Below, one piece after another: positions 1 to 9,303 of a stretch of DNA of 64,000 bases. Location: positions 152,008 to 216,007 of the forward strand of contig NZ_JAUFPS010000026.1 of assembly GCF_030409315.1 (NCBI RefSeq), in the 5' to 3' direction. Position numbers and translations under genes: made by a program. The notes below the pieces were generated by a model. That model ran no database searches, was not told where the DNA came from, and saw nothing but the letters and a program-made list of their open reading frames with translations. This stretch comes from Mucilaginibacter flavus. GTDB lineage: Bacteria > Bacteroidota > Bacteroidia > Sphingobacteriales > Sphingobacteriaceae. Each line of letters begins with the position of its first letter. The first letter of the stretch is position 1.

Positions 1-714
1 GCGGTTAAAGCTATAAAATATTTAGTTGAACGGCCAGCCGACGATGACTTTGATCTTCAAGCCGTGGTTGACAAAGTAAAAGAAAATAAGCTTGGTTTGA
101 ACACTGTTGAAAAAAGCGCTCTTGATGAAGAATTGGAACTTGAGTTAAGATGTCAACACTTATTTTATTCATCGGTAGTAATAGCCGGACATTCGTTGGG
201 ATCGCAGGTGGCTTATGATGCAATTAATAAAATAAACCTGTTAGTAAATGAAGGTGAACTGCTTAACTATGATAAAAACGCGCTTTGCAAGTTTGGGGAT
301 GAAGAGCATGCGCATATGCTTAGCGAACAGCTATGCGGATTTATCACTTTTGGATGTCCTTTGGATAAGATTGTGTTTTTTTTGCGTGAAAACGTATCCG
401 ACAATGAATATTTACGGCAGCAATTTTTAGATAACTATCACGGCTTTAAACAGCGGCCGCTTAATACTGCAAATAGCGAAAAAACAAACAAGAAGTACAT
501 GCGGCTTCCATGTAACATGGAAAAAAGACTTGATGCTATAAAATGGCGTAATTACTACGATAGCAAGGATTACATAAGTGGCGGCCTGGATTACTATACA
601 AAGTTAACCAATATTGATTGTCGTTTTAAAGCCGGAACGTTTGGCTTTACCCATAGTTATTATTGGGATTGCCCACGTTTTTATGCAGATATAATTGATA
701 ATTTTTTAGTTTAA
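1..714 (+). CDS. alpha/beta-hydrolase-like protein, 5' end outside window
   Basis: The reading frame is open from the first base, so the N-terminus lies upstream; 237 residues are visible. A GHSLGS nucleophile elbow (about residues 63-68 of the visible part) follows a hydrophobic strand, as in lipases and other serine hydrolases. A later stretch with YYDSKD and a terminal FTHSYYWDCP could supply the acid and histidine of the triad. Substrate unknown. The next gene starts 22 bases downstream on the same strand, suggesting an operon. A GTG at 64 is probably internal. The hydrolase fold is a motif reading; the biological role is not known. Confidence 0.6.
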   Translation, partial: AVKAIKYLVERPADDDFDLQAVVDKVKENKLGLNTVEKSALDEELELELRCQHLFYSSVVIAGHSLGSQVAYDAINKINLLVNEGELLNYDKNALCKFGDEEHAHMLSEQLCGFITFGCPLDKIVFFLRENVSDNEYLRQQFLDNYHGFKQRPLNTANSEKTNKKYMRLPCNMEKRLDAIKWRNYYDSKDYISGGLDYYTKLTNIDCRFKAGTFGFTHSYYWDCPRFYADIIDNFLV

Positions 715-736
715 TATAAATCATAACCTTATCACG

Positions 737-1255
737 ATGGAACCCTCAAAAGAAAGCGATGCCCGGCATCATCAGGATTTTAAAATTAATATAGATGCTA
801 ATAAAAACCAGTTAATTGGATTTGTTAAGGAAAATAATATATCGGCAAGAAATAGTTTGTTAGCTGCTTTGATTTTAATATTTGCAGGCATAGCACTTGT
901 AGTTTTACCTGTATGTTGCAGTAATCAACATGCTATATACCCATGCAACTGCTGTTTTGCGTGGTTTATTGGAAATTTCAGCGGCAAAATTACGGTGGCT
1001 TTACTGGCCGAGATAGCGGGCGTCATATTTATTGGAGCTTATAAAAGCAGCCTGAAGCAAGCCGGAGATTACAGAACCGAACTTATTGCTTTACGCGATT
1101 TGGAAATAGCCATGGATATATGCGTCAATACTTCGCCGGATGATTTTGAAAACACCATAGTTAATGATAAAAACCAAACTATTACGCGGCGCAAAAGCCA
1201 AAAATCAAAAATGCAGCAATCTGTTATTGAGGCTTTATTAAATAGATATAATTAA
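737..1255 (+). CDS. two-helix membrane protein with cysteine-rich loop
   Basis: 172 residues, not assigned to a family with certainty. A polar N-terminal segment is followed by two hydrophobic helices (about 40-60 and 82-103) and a charged C-terminal region of about 70 residues. The short loop between the helices holds five cysteines (C60, C61, C70, C72, C73), possibly disulfides or metal ligands if it faces the periplasm. The layout (helix, two TM segments, helical tail) resembles SLATT or TRADD-N-associated membrane domains of conflict systems, but this is shape similarity only. It follows the hydrolase gene closely and is probably co-transcribed. Confidence 0.55.
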   Translation: MEPSKESDARHHQDFKINIDANKNQLIGFVKENNISARNSLLAALILIFAGIALVVLPVCCSNQHAIYPCNCCFAWFIGNFSGKITVALLAEIAGVIFIGAYKSSLKQAGDYRTELIALRDLEIAMDICVNTSPDDFENTIVNDKNQTITRRKSQKSKMQQSVIEALLNRYN

Positions 1256-1297
1256 TTAAAGCTTATTGGTATATTTAGGTGATAAAATAGCAAGCAT

Positions 1298-1549
1298 ATG
1301 ACTGCATCTGGAATATACTTTACTACTACCAAACTTGAATACTTATCGGCTGAAAACCAAATGGTAATGCACTCTTTAAGCGGTGGCGAAGAGGACGATA
1401 TTGAAGGTGACTGGGGCGATGAGGATGATGAAGATTTTGACGACCGGCTTGATGTGGAAGATGATTTGCCCGAAATTAAGGTTGACGATGATATAAATGA
1501 GCCTGATCCCGAGGATGACGATCATTTGCCCGACGACGACCTGCAATAA
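1298..1549 (+). CDS. small acidic hypothetical protein
   Basis: 83 residues, of which the C-terminal 55 are dominated by Asp and Glu (blocks such as EEDDIEGDWGDEDDEDFDD). No known domain; probably disordered. A TATATTTA element, one base off the Bacteroidota -7 consensus, lies about 20 bases before the ATG, so it may have its own promoter although it follows two same-strand genes. A second unrelated-looking acidic protein is encoded at 5424-5861. It could be a nucleic-acid mimic or simply a low-complexity protein; function unknown. Confidence 0.5.
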   Translation: MTASGIYFTTTKLEYLSAENQMVMHSLSGGEEDDIEGDWGDEDDEDFDDRLDVEDDLPEIKVDDDINEPDPEDDDHLPDDDLQ

Positions 1550-1593
1550 AACCGTTTGGATAAATACGGAGGCTTTCGTTTATGGCGGGCTGT

Positions 1594-2718
1594 TTAGTTA
1601 AAGTGATCAAACATATCGGCAAACATATCATTCATCATGTTTTGCATTACCGTGTCTTTTATCATACTCATCTGCTCTTTAAACCATCCTTTTGGCTTTT
1701 TTGCCGAACTGGTTAATGATGATCTAATTGCGCTGATCTGCTTTTCAAGATTCCTTCTTCTTGCCGAAAACTTTTGCGGACTAAATTTTCCATTTTTGTC
1801 TATAAAGTCGGCAATCTCGTTGCCGTTTGTAAAATGGGTTTCATGTATAGAGGCGTTTAACTCATCAAGTTGCTTTTGCAGCAATTTGATATAGCGTTTC
1901 ACCATATCATCGGCAATTGAAGCTACGTTAGCGTCATCGTCATCCAGATGGGTTATCTGTAATTTTAACAAGCTTAAAAAGTCGTTTTCCTGGTAAGCTT
2001 TTGTTACTTCTTTTATAATCTCGGTTTTATGGTCTTTCAAAACCTGGTTGGGTTCAAGATCAGGATGGAATTTTTTAACAAGTCGCATATAAATGCTTCT
2101 TGCATCTTTCGCAATCTGATCTGTTTCACTTGTTGTTTTTTTACCTGCCGGTTTATTTGAGCTGATTTCGCTATCTTCTGTATCAATAAAATCTTTATTA
2201 TTAATCTGCCCGGCAAATTTTTCTCTAAACTCTTCAAAAAAGCCTTGTTGCCCTTTTTTCAATAGTTCCTTAACATCAACCTCTACGCCTAATAGCTCGC
2301 TTATTGATTTGGCTATTTCCAAAGCATCTTCATCAGTGGCCAGATCATCCAGCGAAACACCGGCATATTTCTGATACAGATTTGATAAGACGACGTCCTG
2401 GTGGCCAAAGGTGTCTAATAGTATTTCTAATTCTTCGGCCATGTAGGTTTCAAGATATTCTTTATTCAGTTTACCCACACCTATTTCTGTCGCAAGGGTA
2501 TCTAAGCGTATCATAAATTCACGCAAAAGTGTTTGTAATTCCTGTTGAATCGGTAAAATCTCTTGTTCAATTTTATGATATGCTTTTTTTAGGCCTTCCT
2601 GCAGGTTTAGTTTAAATTGCTTTTGTTGTTCAATCTGTAAAAGCAGTTTTTCATATTTTATATAAGTGTTTGACTTTTTTGATTGTTCTTTACTTTGTGG
2701 TGTAGTAGCAAGTTTCAT
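1594..2718 (-). CDS. J-domain-containing protein
   Basis: 374 residues. The N-terminal 70 residues are Lys/Gln/Glu-rich and probably coiled coil. The middle (about 75-170) is helical with acidic patches. A DnaJ-type helix-HPD-helix lies at about 205-245, with HPD at 218-220, and the rest is another helical/coiled-coil stretch ending in a Met/Phe-rich tail. J domains stimulate the ATPase of DnaK-type chaperones, so this is probably a specialised Hsp70 partner with unknown client. It lacks the G/F-rich and zinc-finger regions of true DnaJ, so the symbol dnaJ is not given. It is convergent with the acidic gene at 1298-1549. Confidence 0.7.
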   Translation of the reverse strand: MKLATTPQSKEQSKKSNTYIKYEKLLLQIEQQKQFKLNLQEGLKKAYHKIEQEILPIQQELQTLLREFMIRLDTLATEIGVGKLNKEYLETYMAEELEILLDTFGHQDVVLSNLYQKYAGVSLDDLATDEDALEIAKSISELLGVEVDVKELLKKGQQGFFEEFREKFAGQINNKDFIDTEDSEISSNKPAGKKTTSETDQIAKDARSIYMRLVKKFHPDLEPNQVLKDHKTEIIKEVTKAYQENDFLSLLKLQITHLDDDDANVASIADDMVKRYIKLLQKQLDELNASIHETHFTNGNEIADFIDKNGKFSPQKFSARRRNLEKQISAIRSSLTSSAKKPKGWFKEQMSMIKDTVMQNMMNDMFADMFDHFN

Positions 2719-2832
2719 ATAACAATAGGTGTATGTTTTTATCGGTTTTGGTAAGCTTTAACTCAAATGGGAGTTAAAAAGTGATATATGGCTTATACCC
2801 CCAATTAATTGTAAAGAGATCAGCTAAGGCGA

Positions 2833-3420
2833 TTAGTAAGTTCTGTCAGCAAAAAGTTCATCAAGGCTTAATATAAACCCGGGCAATAAAGGTGTGCTAA
2901 CCTCATCGCCAATAGTTAAAAGCCTTGAGGGTTGAAATTTGTCATTAACTAAAGTGTATTTTAAAAAAGTCTTTTCTTGAGGGTGTATAATCCAATATTC
3001 AAGTACTTTTGCCTCCTCGTAAACTTCATACTTGTTTTTAAGCTCTTTTTTATTGTTTCCTGGCGATAATATTTCAACTACGATATCCGGAGCGCCAAGG
3101 CAGCCCTTGTCATCTACCTTAAAAGGATCACAAATTACGCATATATCTGGCTGCACTACAGTAACTATCTCTTTGTCAGCGCCTGATAGTTTGGGTATCC
3201 GCACGTCAAACGGGGCCGAAAATACTTCGCATGATTTGCCTTTAAGGTGGTAAAACAGTTCGGCATATATAACACCAGATTGCCTTTGATGTAAAGATCC
3301 TGGTGCAGGTGTCATTTTAAAAACTTTGCCTTTGATAAGCTCCAGCCTTTCATCAAATGTCCATTTTAAATAATCGGCATAGGTGTATTTTTGGGATATA
3401 TCTAAATCTGATAATTGCAT
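2833..3420 (-). CDS. Uma2 family (DUF820) nuclease-fold protein
   Basis: 195 residues, normal length for Uma2 proteins, which have a PD-(D/E)xK nuclease fold and are multi-copy in cyanobacteria and Bacteroidota. The signature is visible: VQPDICVI supplies the first Asp, GAPDIVVEILSPGN the second acidic pair, and a Lys-rich helix (KNKYEVYEE) follows. N-terminal TYADYLKW and LELIKGKV are also typical. Biological role is not established for the family. It lies upstream of the J-domain gene on the same strand, separated by 114 bases holding a TTTAACTC/GAGTTAAA hairpin (2757-2778), and is divergent from dnaX. Confidence 0.8.
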   Translation of the reverse strand: MQLSDLDISQKYTYADYLKWTFDERLELIKGKVFKMTPAPGSLHQRQSGVIYAELFYHLKGKSCEVFSAPFDVRIPKLSGADKEIVTVVQPDICVICDPFKVDDKGCLGAPDIVVEILSPGNNKKELKNKYEVYEEAKVLEYWIIHPQEKTFLKYTLVNDKFQPSRLLTIGDEVSTPLLPGFILSLDELFADRTY

Positions 3421-3537
3421 GGCTATTTGAATTATATCAAAAATACAAATTTATCGGCTAATTGATAAGCCACTGTCGGAGTAAAAAATTACTAACAGGT
3501 CCTTAAACAAACTCAAATTGTTGCTAACTTAGCACCT

Positions 3538-5352
3538 GTGGATAATTTCATTGTTTCGGCCCGTAAGTATCGCCCGGCTACTTTTGAAACTGTTGTTGGT
3601 CAGCAACATATAACCAACACGCTCAAAAACGCTATTAAAAATAACCAGCTTGCGCAGGCATTTTTGTTCTGCGGTCCGCGTGGTGTGGGCAAAACTACTT
3701 GTGCGCGTATCCTTGCAAAAACCATAAATTGCACCAGTTTGCAACCCAATGGCGAAGCTTGCGGTGAATGCGCCAGTTGCAAAGCTTTTGAAAACGGTAA
3801 CTCTTTTAATGTTCATGAGCTTGATGCCGCGTCAAATAACTCGGTTGATGATATTCGTAGTTTAATTGAGCAGGTACGGATACCTCCCCAGGCAGCACGT
3901 TATAAGGTGTATATTATTGATGAGGTGCACATGCTATCGCAGGCGGCTTTTAACGCTTTCCTGAAAACGCTTGAAGAACCACCTCATTATGCCATTTTTA
4001 TATTAGCTACCACAGAGAAGCATAAAATACTCCCAACCATATTATCCCGTTGCCAGATTTTTGATTTTAACCGTATTAAGGTTGATGATATGGCCGCGCA
4101 CCTGGCGTCGATAGCAGGTAAAGAAAGCATCAGTTACGAACCCGATGGCCTGCACATCATCGCCCAAAAAGCCGATGGCGGTTTAAGGGACGCTTTATCG
4201 ATGTTTGATCAGATTGTTAGTTTTTCTGGCGGTAAGGTTACTTACCGTTCGGTTATTGACAACCTCAACATACTTGATTACGACTACTATTTTAATATAA
4301 CCGAAAGCCTGCTTAAAGAAGATACAGCTAAAGTGCTGTTGTTTTTTGATGAGATCCTTTCGCGCGGTTTTGATGGCGCGCATTTTATAGCTGGTTTAAG
4401 CGAGCACTTTCGTAACCTGCTGGTAAGTAAAGATCAATCTACATTAAAATTGCTGGAAGTAAGCGAAGGCATTAAAAACAAATATCTTCAGCAATCACAA
4501 GCAGGTTCGGTGTCGTTCCTGTTATCGGCCATGAACATTGCCAACCAATGCGATATCAGTTATAAACTGAGTAAAAATCAACGCCTGCAGGTTGAGCTGG
4601 CTCTACTCAAAATGTGCCACCTGCCCTCGGCCTTTAATATGGCCGCAACGCCGCTCAATGGAACGTCCGCTAACGAAGGGCCATTAAAAAAAAAACCTGA
4701 TACCTCAGCAATAACCCCGGTTAACGCAGGTAATGGGGTTGGTGAAACGAGAGTTTTGAACGATGCGCCGCCGGTTTATAATAAAACCGTGCCGGTTGTT
4801 AACGAACAACCTGTAACACCACCCATAGCATCGGCTAAGGAAACCCCGGTAGCTCCTATTGTAACCGAGCGGCCTAAAATAATAATGCCTCTTCGGTCAA
4901 CACTAACGCCATCTTTAACAGACCTTGCCAAAACTGAAGAGGAGATTGCGGAGGAGGAAGACCCTTACCTTAAGGGCGAGGCCAATGATGATTTTACTAT
5001 GGATAGCTTTTTGAAGCATTGGAGTGATTTTGCTGCCAAGGTTAAGGCCGATGGTAAAAAAAACCTGGTAACCATATTTACCTCCAACGCTCCCAGGATG
5101 ATAAAACCCTATGAATTTGAGATTGTGGTGGGCAACATGGTGCAGGAAAATCTATTTAAAGATGAACGCCCCGAAATGCATAATTTTTTGAGAAGCAAAC
5201 TCAACAACTTTAGTATAGAGGTGCATGCACGTGTTGATGAGCAAAAGGTGGTACGTAAGCCATATACCGCTATCGAAAAATTTCAATACATGGCCACAAA
5301 CCACCCCGATCTGATGGATCTGCGCAATCGCTTCAACCTCGATTTTGATTAA
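3538..5352 (+). CDS. dnaX: DNA polymerase III subunit gamma/tau
   Basis: 604 residues, GTG start. This is the clamp-loader ATPase that loads the beta clamp. Walker A GPRGVGKTT is at 46-54, zinc ligands are C65, C75, C78 and C81, Walker B DEVHML is near 125, and an SRC sensor is near 185. Domains I-III occupy about 1-365; a Pro/Thr-rich linker follows and then an acidic C-terminal region with a conserved-looking end, expected to bind polymerase alpha and helicase as tau does. A TAACTTAG element just before the start fits a -7 box. An A10 run at codons 383-386 suggests a short gamma form (separate entry). The next gene is convergent. Confidence 0.96.
   Translation: MDNFIVSARKYRPATFETVVGQQHITNTLKNAIKNNQLAQAFLFCGPRGVGKTTCARILAKTINCTSLQPNGEACGECASCKAFENGNSFNVHELDAASNNSVDDIRSLIEQVRIPPQAARYKVYIIDEVHMLSQAAFNAFLKTLEEPPHYAIFILATTEKHKILPTILSRCQIFDFNRIKVDDMAAHLASIAGKESISYEPDGLHIIAQKADGGLRDALSMFDQIVSFSGGKVTYRSVIDNLNILDYDYYFNITESLLKEDTAKVLLFFDEILSRGFDGAHFIAGLSEHFRNLLVSKDQSTLKLLEVSEGIKNKYLQQSQAGSVSFLLSAMNIANQCDISYKLSKNQRLQVELALLKMCHLPSAFNMAATPLNGTSANEGPLKKKPDTSAITPVNAGNGVGETRVLNDAPPVYNKTVPVVNEQPVTPPIASAKETPVAPIVTERPKIIMPLRSTLTPSLTDLAKTEEEIAEEEDPYLKGEANDDFTMDSFLKHWSDFAAKVKADGKKNLVTIFTSNAPRMIKPYEFEIVVGNMVQENLFKDERPEMHNFLRSKLNNFSIEVHARVDEQKVVRKPYTAIEKFQYMATNHPDLMDLRNRFNLDFD
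4684..4714 (+). promoter_or_regulatory. candidate dnaX slippage site (A10)
   Basis: Ten consecutive A (4686-4695) encode the end of L383 and three Lys, exactly at the junction between the ATPase/domain III part and the linker. If one A is gained (or the ribosome slips back), TGA at 4698-4700 ends translation one codon later; if one A is lost, TAA at 4712-4714 ends it after six. E. coli dnaX makes gamma by -1 frameshifting on an A-rich heptamer and Thermus dnaX by transcriptional slippage on an A9 run, so the architecture matches. Use of the site here is inference. Confidence 0.5.
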
Positions 5353-5362
5353 CCAATACGGG

Positions 5363-5430
5363 TAGTGAATAAGTGAAAAAAAGCAAAACCGTTAATAATA
5401 TAAAGCGTTTACTCACTACTCACTTATATA
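5363..5430. repeat. imperfect hairpin between convergent dnaX and acidic gene
   Basis: Two arms built of TAGTGAATAAGTGA-like units (5363-5376) and their complement (about 5411-5426) flank an A/T-rich centre. The right arm includes the stop codon of the minus-strand gene. Probably a bidirectional terminator; member of the tandem-unit hairpin class of this window. Confidence 0.45.
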
Positions 5431-5861
5431 TTCTTAGGATATCCTTCTTCATCAAGGTCATCGCGGTCATCTTCGGGGGTGTGGGCCAATGCTGCGTCAG
5501 CTGGGTCAACTTCAACAATATCGCCATCATCAACATGCATACCTAACTCATCAACATCGGTTTCTATTGATCTTTTGTTGCTGTATTCACCGTCCGCGGC
5601 ATCATAAGGGTTGGCTTCATCGTAGGTAGAGTTCATATCCTCACCGTTTTTTACCGATGTTTTATAAGGATCGGGGTGATCATAATCCGGATCATCGCTT
5701 TTTACATCATACTCAAAGCTGTCGTCGTCGGCGTTATAATTAAGGTCTTCTGCATCAATGGTTTCGCCCAATTCGTCTTTTAGCGTCCTGTCGCGGTCGT
5801 TAGTATCATCGTGAAGGGAGTCATCGTCATTGTAGCCGGGGTTAATATTCAGGTTGCTCAT
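5424..5861 (-). CDS. acidic hypothetical protein
   Basis: 145 residues with very high Asp content throughout (for example YNDDDSLHDDTNDRD and DPADAALAHTPEDDRDD) and almost no hydrophobic core; probably disordered. No domain recognised. Convergent with dnaX. The next upstream gene on the same strand is a beta-barrel protein whose stop is 76 bases from this start. The clean frame and composition support a real gene, but the function is unknown. Confidence 0.55.
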   Translation of the reverse strand: MSNLNINPGYNDDDSLHDDTNDRDRTLKDELGETIDAEDLNYNADDDSFEYDVKSDDPDYDHPDPYKTSVKNGEDMNSTYDEANPYDAADGEYSNKRSIETDVDELGMHVDDGDIVEVDPADAALAHTPEDDRDDLDEEGYPKNI

Positions 5862-5937
5862 GGTTTTTGTATTTTATATTAAATATACAGTAAAAACCTT
5901 GCCAAAAAACGCGACCGCCGCTGCAAAAAAGAAAAAA

Positions 5938-6642
5938 TTAATAGTGGATTTGTTTCCTATAAGAAGTTACACCGCCAATAGCAAATTTTACACCAATGGT
6001 AAATTGGGCGTAAGCATCGTTATTACTTGCAGCTGTTTTGTAGCCGTCAAGTTCATCGCCAAATATGTAATTGTACTGGTAGCCTATGTCTATTTTAACG
6101 CTGGGTTGACTGTAATCATTATATATTTTAAACTCGTAACCCAATCTTAAAGGTAAAAATGGCGTTTGCGCATTGTTATCGCCGGTGGCATAGGTTGGGT
6201 CGCGTTTGTCAAGGCTTTTGTACACAATATGGTTTACGATGTAACCAATACCGGCAGATACATACAAATTTTTAACCGCGTTTAAAAACGGGCTTGTTGA
6301 ATAGTCTAAAAATTCTCCGGCCTGTAATTGTCCTCTGAAGGAAAACGCTGTAAAGTGATTTTCAAACTTTCTGCCCGATGAAGATGCAAGCGTACCACCT
6401 TCAAGACGGCCAACCTCTAAATTAAATACATAATTGGTATAAGGGCTTTGGTTGTAATTAAAGTTAAAATTAACAGATGGTGTAACGGTAAGTGTATTTA
6501 CATCGGCCATAGCGGCAACGTTAACGCCTACGGATGTGCCTACGTCATATTGCGCGTAGTCATAACCAATTTGCGCTTTGGCACAAAATGAAATGGCCGA
6601 CAGGATGAATATGAACAGTGTTTTTGTTATGTGTTTTATCAT
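5938..6642 (-). CDS. outer-membrane beta-barrel protein
   Basis: 234 residues. A signal peptide (MIKHITKTLFIFILSAISFCAKAQ) is followed by alternating hydrophobic/polar strands and glycine turns, ending in a strand rich in aromatic residues. This is the pattern of the small outer-membrane beta-barrel families common in Bacteroidota. No partner genes indicate a substrate. The promoter region is shared with the divergent icd gene. Confidence 0.65.
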   Translation of the reverse strand: MIKHITKTLFIFILSAISFCAKAQIGYDYAQYDVGTSVGVNVAAMADVNTLTVTPSVNFNFNYNQSPYTNYVFNLEVGRLEGGTLASSSGRKFENHFTAFSFRGQLQAGEFLDYSTSPFLNAVKNLYVSAGIGYIVNHIVYKSLDKRDPTYATGDNNAQTPFLPLRLGYEFKIYNDYSQPSVKIDIGYQYNYIFGDELDGYKTAASNNDAYAQFTIGVKFAIGGVTSYRKQIHY

Positions 6643-6814
6643 AATATAAGCAACAGTAGCTTTGGTTTAGCTATCTGTTTGGAGTATTAACGTTTAATTT
6701 TATAAAAATAGCATCAAAGTTTATAAAAACAATAAACTGCGGCAATAAATCGTCACGAAAAGGCAATCAATTATTTTCATTAATTATTTCAATAGATTGA
6801 TAAAGTCAAATTAA

Positions 6815-6822
6815 TATATTTG
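6815..6822 (+). promoter_or_regulatory. candidate -7 promoter element of icd
   Basis: TATATTTG matches the Bacteroidota -7 consensus TAnnTTTG and lies 31 bases before the icd ATG. A TTG occurs 15 bases upstream, closer than the usual -33 spacing, so only the -7 box is supported. Confidence 0.5.
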
Positions 6823-6853
6823 GGGCCATTTAAATACAAAAGTAACCTTAGAT

Positions 6854-8083
6854 ATGTCAAAAATTAAAGTAGAAAATCCGGTTGTTGAACTGGATGGCGA
6901 CGAGATGACCCGTATCATCTGGAAATTCATCAAGGATAAATTGATTGTTCCTTACCTTGATTTGGATATCAAGTACTATGATCTTGGTATTGAGTACCGC
7001 GATGAAACAAACGACCAGGTAACTGTTGATGCCGCAAATGCTATTTTAAAATATGGTGTAGGTATTAAATGTGCTACCATCACCCCTGATGAAGCCCGAG
7101 TTGAAGAATTTGGTTTGAAACAAATGTGGCGCTCACCAAACGGAACCATTCGTAACATTTTGGATGGAACGGTTTTTCGTGAGCCTATCGTTATGGCAAA
7201 TGTACCGCGTTTAGTTCCAAACTGGACAGCCCCAATCTGTATCGGTCGTCACGCTTTTGGTGATCAGTACCGCGCTACTGATTTTGTAACCAAAGGTAAA
7301 GGTAAACTTACCGTAACTTTTACACCAGAGGATGGTGGCGCCGAGCAATCATTTGAAGTGTTTAATTTTAAAGGTGATGGTGTTGCTTTAACCATGTACA
7401 ACACCGATGAATCTATCAAAGGATTTGCACACGCATGTTTTAACCAGGCTTTGATGAAAGGCTGGCCTTTATATTTATCAACCAAAAATACCATTCTTAA
7501 AAAATACGATGGTCGTTTCAAAGATATCTTTGAAGAGATCTATCAAAACGATTACAAAGCTAAATTTGCCGAAGCCGGCATCACTTACGAGCATCGTTTA
7601 ATTGACGACATGGTTGCATCTGCCCTGAAATGGAATGGTAACTTTGTTTGGGCTTGTAAAAACTATGATGGCGACGTACAATCAGATACCGTTGCGCAAG
7701 GTTTTGGTTCATTAGGCTTAATGACCTCAACTTTGGTTACACCAGATGGCACTGTGATGGAAGCCGAAGCAGCACACGGTACGGTAACCCGTCACTACCG
7801 CGAGCACCAGGCTGGCAAACCAACTTCAACCAACCCTATCGCTTCTATATTTGCCTGGACAAGAGGTTTAGAATTCCGCGGTATCCTGGATAACAACCAG
7901 GAACTGGTTAATTTCTGCAAAACTTTAGAGCAGGTTTGTATTGAAACTGTTGAAAGTGGCAAAATGACCAAAGATTTGGCTATCACCATTAAACCTAAAG
8001 TTGAGCACGGTACAGATTACTTATATACCGAAGAGTTTTTAGCCGCTATTGACGAAAACTTAAAAGCTAAATTGGGTAAATAA
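6854..8083 (+). CDS. icd: NADP-dependent isocitrate dehydrogenase
   Basis: 409 residues, full length for the homodimeric eukaryote-like type II enzyme. It oxidises isocitrate to 2-oxoglutarate and CO2 with NADP in the TCA cycle. The substrate loop SPNGTIRN (94-101), the [12 protein letters not shown] segment and the metal/substrate lysine and aspartate region [12 protein letters not shown] are visible. It is monocistronic, preceded by a TAnnTTTG box and followed by an intrinsic terminator. Codon use is that of a well-expressed gene (inference from regular codon choice). Confidence 0.97.
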   Translation: MSKIKVENPVVELDGDEMTRIIWKFIKDKLIVPYLDLDIKYYDLGIEYRDETNDQVTVDAANAILKYGVGIKCATITPDEARVEEFGLKQMWRSPNGTIRNILDGTVFREPIVMANVPRLVPNWTAPICIGRHAFGDQYRATDFVTKGKGKLTVTFTPEDGGAEQSFEVFNFKGDGVALTMYNTDESIKGFAHACFNQALMKGWPLYLSTKNTILKKYDGRFKDIFEEIYQNDYKAKFAEAGITYEHRLIDDMVASALKWNGNFVWACKNYDGDVQSDTVAQGFGSLGLMTSTLVTPDGTVMEAEAAHGTVTRHYREHQAGKPTSTNPIASIFAWTRGLEFRGILDNNQELVNFCKTLEQVCIETVESGKMTKDLAITIKPKVEHGTDYLYTEEFLAAIDENLKAKLGK

Positions 8084-8105
8084 TTATCCCGGTTAATTTT
8101 TAAAG

Positions 8106-8137
8106 AAAGCCTGTTCTGAAAAGAGCGGGCTTTTTTT
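8106..8137 (+). terminator. intrinsic terminator after icd
   Basis: A stem AAAGCCTGTTCT / AGAGCGGGCTTT (with G-U pairs) and GAAA-like loop is followed by a run of seven T. It lies 22 bases after the icd stop. Confidence 0.85.
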
Positions 8138-8265
8138 ATTGCCTTTTATTGGAAGCAGCGATGGGTACAATGATATCACCGTATAGCTACCAGTGCTTTT
8201 GTATTTTTATTTTTAGGCTTTTCTTATTTAACTTTTAACTTAGCAATTCAAAAAAAACAACTATC

Positions 8266-9246
8266 ATGTCGGCATTATATCCGTTAAAATTCAAAACTAT
8301 ATTTAAAGATAAAATTTGGGGCGGTCAAAAGATCAAAACCTATTTACATAAAGATTTTGGCGATTTGCCAAACTGTGGTGAAACCTGGGAAATTTCGGGC
8401 GTAAAATCTGATGTATCTGTTGTTGCAGGCGGAGCCCTTGAAGGTGAGTCATTGGCCGATTTGTTAGAGCAATATAAAGATGAATTAGTAGGCAAAAAAG
8501 TATATGATCATTTTGGTAATATTTTCCCCTTGTTGGTAAAATTTATTGATGCCAATGATGATCTTTCGGTACAGGTGCATCCCGATGATAAACTGGCTAA
8601 AGAACGCCACAACTCATTTGGTAAAACCGAAATGTGGTATGTAATTGAAACCGATCCGGGTTCGACCCTGATAGCTGGTTTTAACCAGGAAATGACCGAG
8701 CAGAAATATGTGGATGCTTTAAACAGCGGCCACATTATGGATATCCTGAATAAGGAAGATGTTAACGCTGGTGATGTTTTCTTTTTACCGGCCGGCCGTG
8801 TACACACCATTGGTAAGGGTTTGCTTATTGCCGAAATTCAGCAAACATCAGATATCACCTATCGTATTTATGATTTTGATAGGGTAGATGATAAAGGTAA
8901 CAAACGCGAGCTACATACCCAGGAAGCGCTGGCTGCTATAGATTATAAACATTACCCGGAATACAAAACGCTGTATGAACCCCAAAAAGATGAAACAGTG
9001 CATTTAGTTAGCTGCCCTTACTTTACTACCAATGTATTAGATTTTGATAAAAGCACGGCTAAAGACTATTCAAATCTTGATTCGTTTGTAATTCACGTTT
9101 GTGTGGAAGGCGCTTATAATGTTACTTACAACGGTGAAACTTACCCCGTAAAAATGGGTGAGTGCATCCTGTTGCCAAAAAACATCGATAAAATTGAGTT
9201 AGAAACCACGCAGGGTTTCAAGATACTTGAAAGCTATATTGAGTAA
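8266..9246 (+). CDS. manA: class I mannose-6-phosphate isomerase
   Basis: 326 residues, the short type I form. It interconverts mannose-6-phosphate and fructose-6-phosphate, feeding GDP-mannose synthesis or mannose use. Zinc ligands Q103 and H105 (SVQVHPDD), E122 (KTEMWYVIE) and H180 (AGRVHTIG) are present, followed by the second cupin half. A TAACTTAG box lies about 25 bases upstream. It is convergent with the response regulator, and the two share one hairpin terminator. Confidence 0.93.
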   Translation: MSALYPLKFKTIFKDKIWGGQKIKTYLHKDFGDLPNCGETWEISGVKSDVSVVAGGALEGESLADLLEQYKDELVGKKVYDHFGNIFPLLVKFIDANDDLSVQVHPDDKLAKERHNSFGKTEMWYVIETDPGSTLIAGFNQEMTEQKYVDALNSGHIMDILNKEDVNAGDVFFLPAGRVHTIGKGLLIAEIQQTSDITYRIYDFDRVDDKGNKRELHTQEALAAIDYKHYPEYKTLYEPQKDETVHLVSCPYFTTNVLDFDKSTAKDYSNLDSFVIHVCVEGAYNVTYNGETYPVKMGECILLPKNIDKIELETTQGFKILESYIE

Positions 9247-9256
9247 CGATACATAG

Positions 9257-9303
9257 CTGCCGATGTAAATGCCTCCTGGTTATTTATATCGGCAGTTTTT
9301 TTT
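9257..9303. terminator. shared bidirectional terminator of manA and response regulator
   Basis: A 14-bp stem CTGCCGATGTAAAT / ATTTATATCGGCAG (9257-9270 and 9282-9295, one G-U pair) is followed by eight T on the plus strand. The right arm overlaps the last codons and stop of the minus-strand response regulator, so the same DNA is coding and terminator. Confidence 0.85.
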
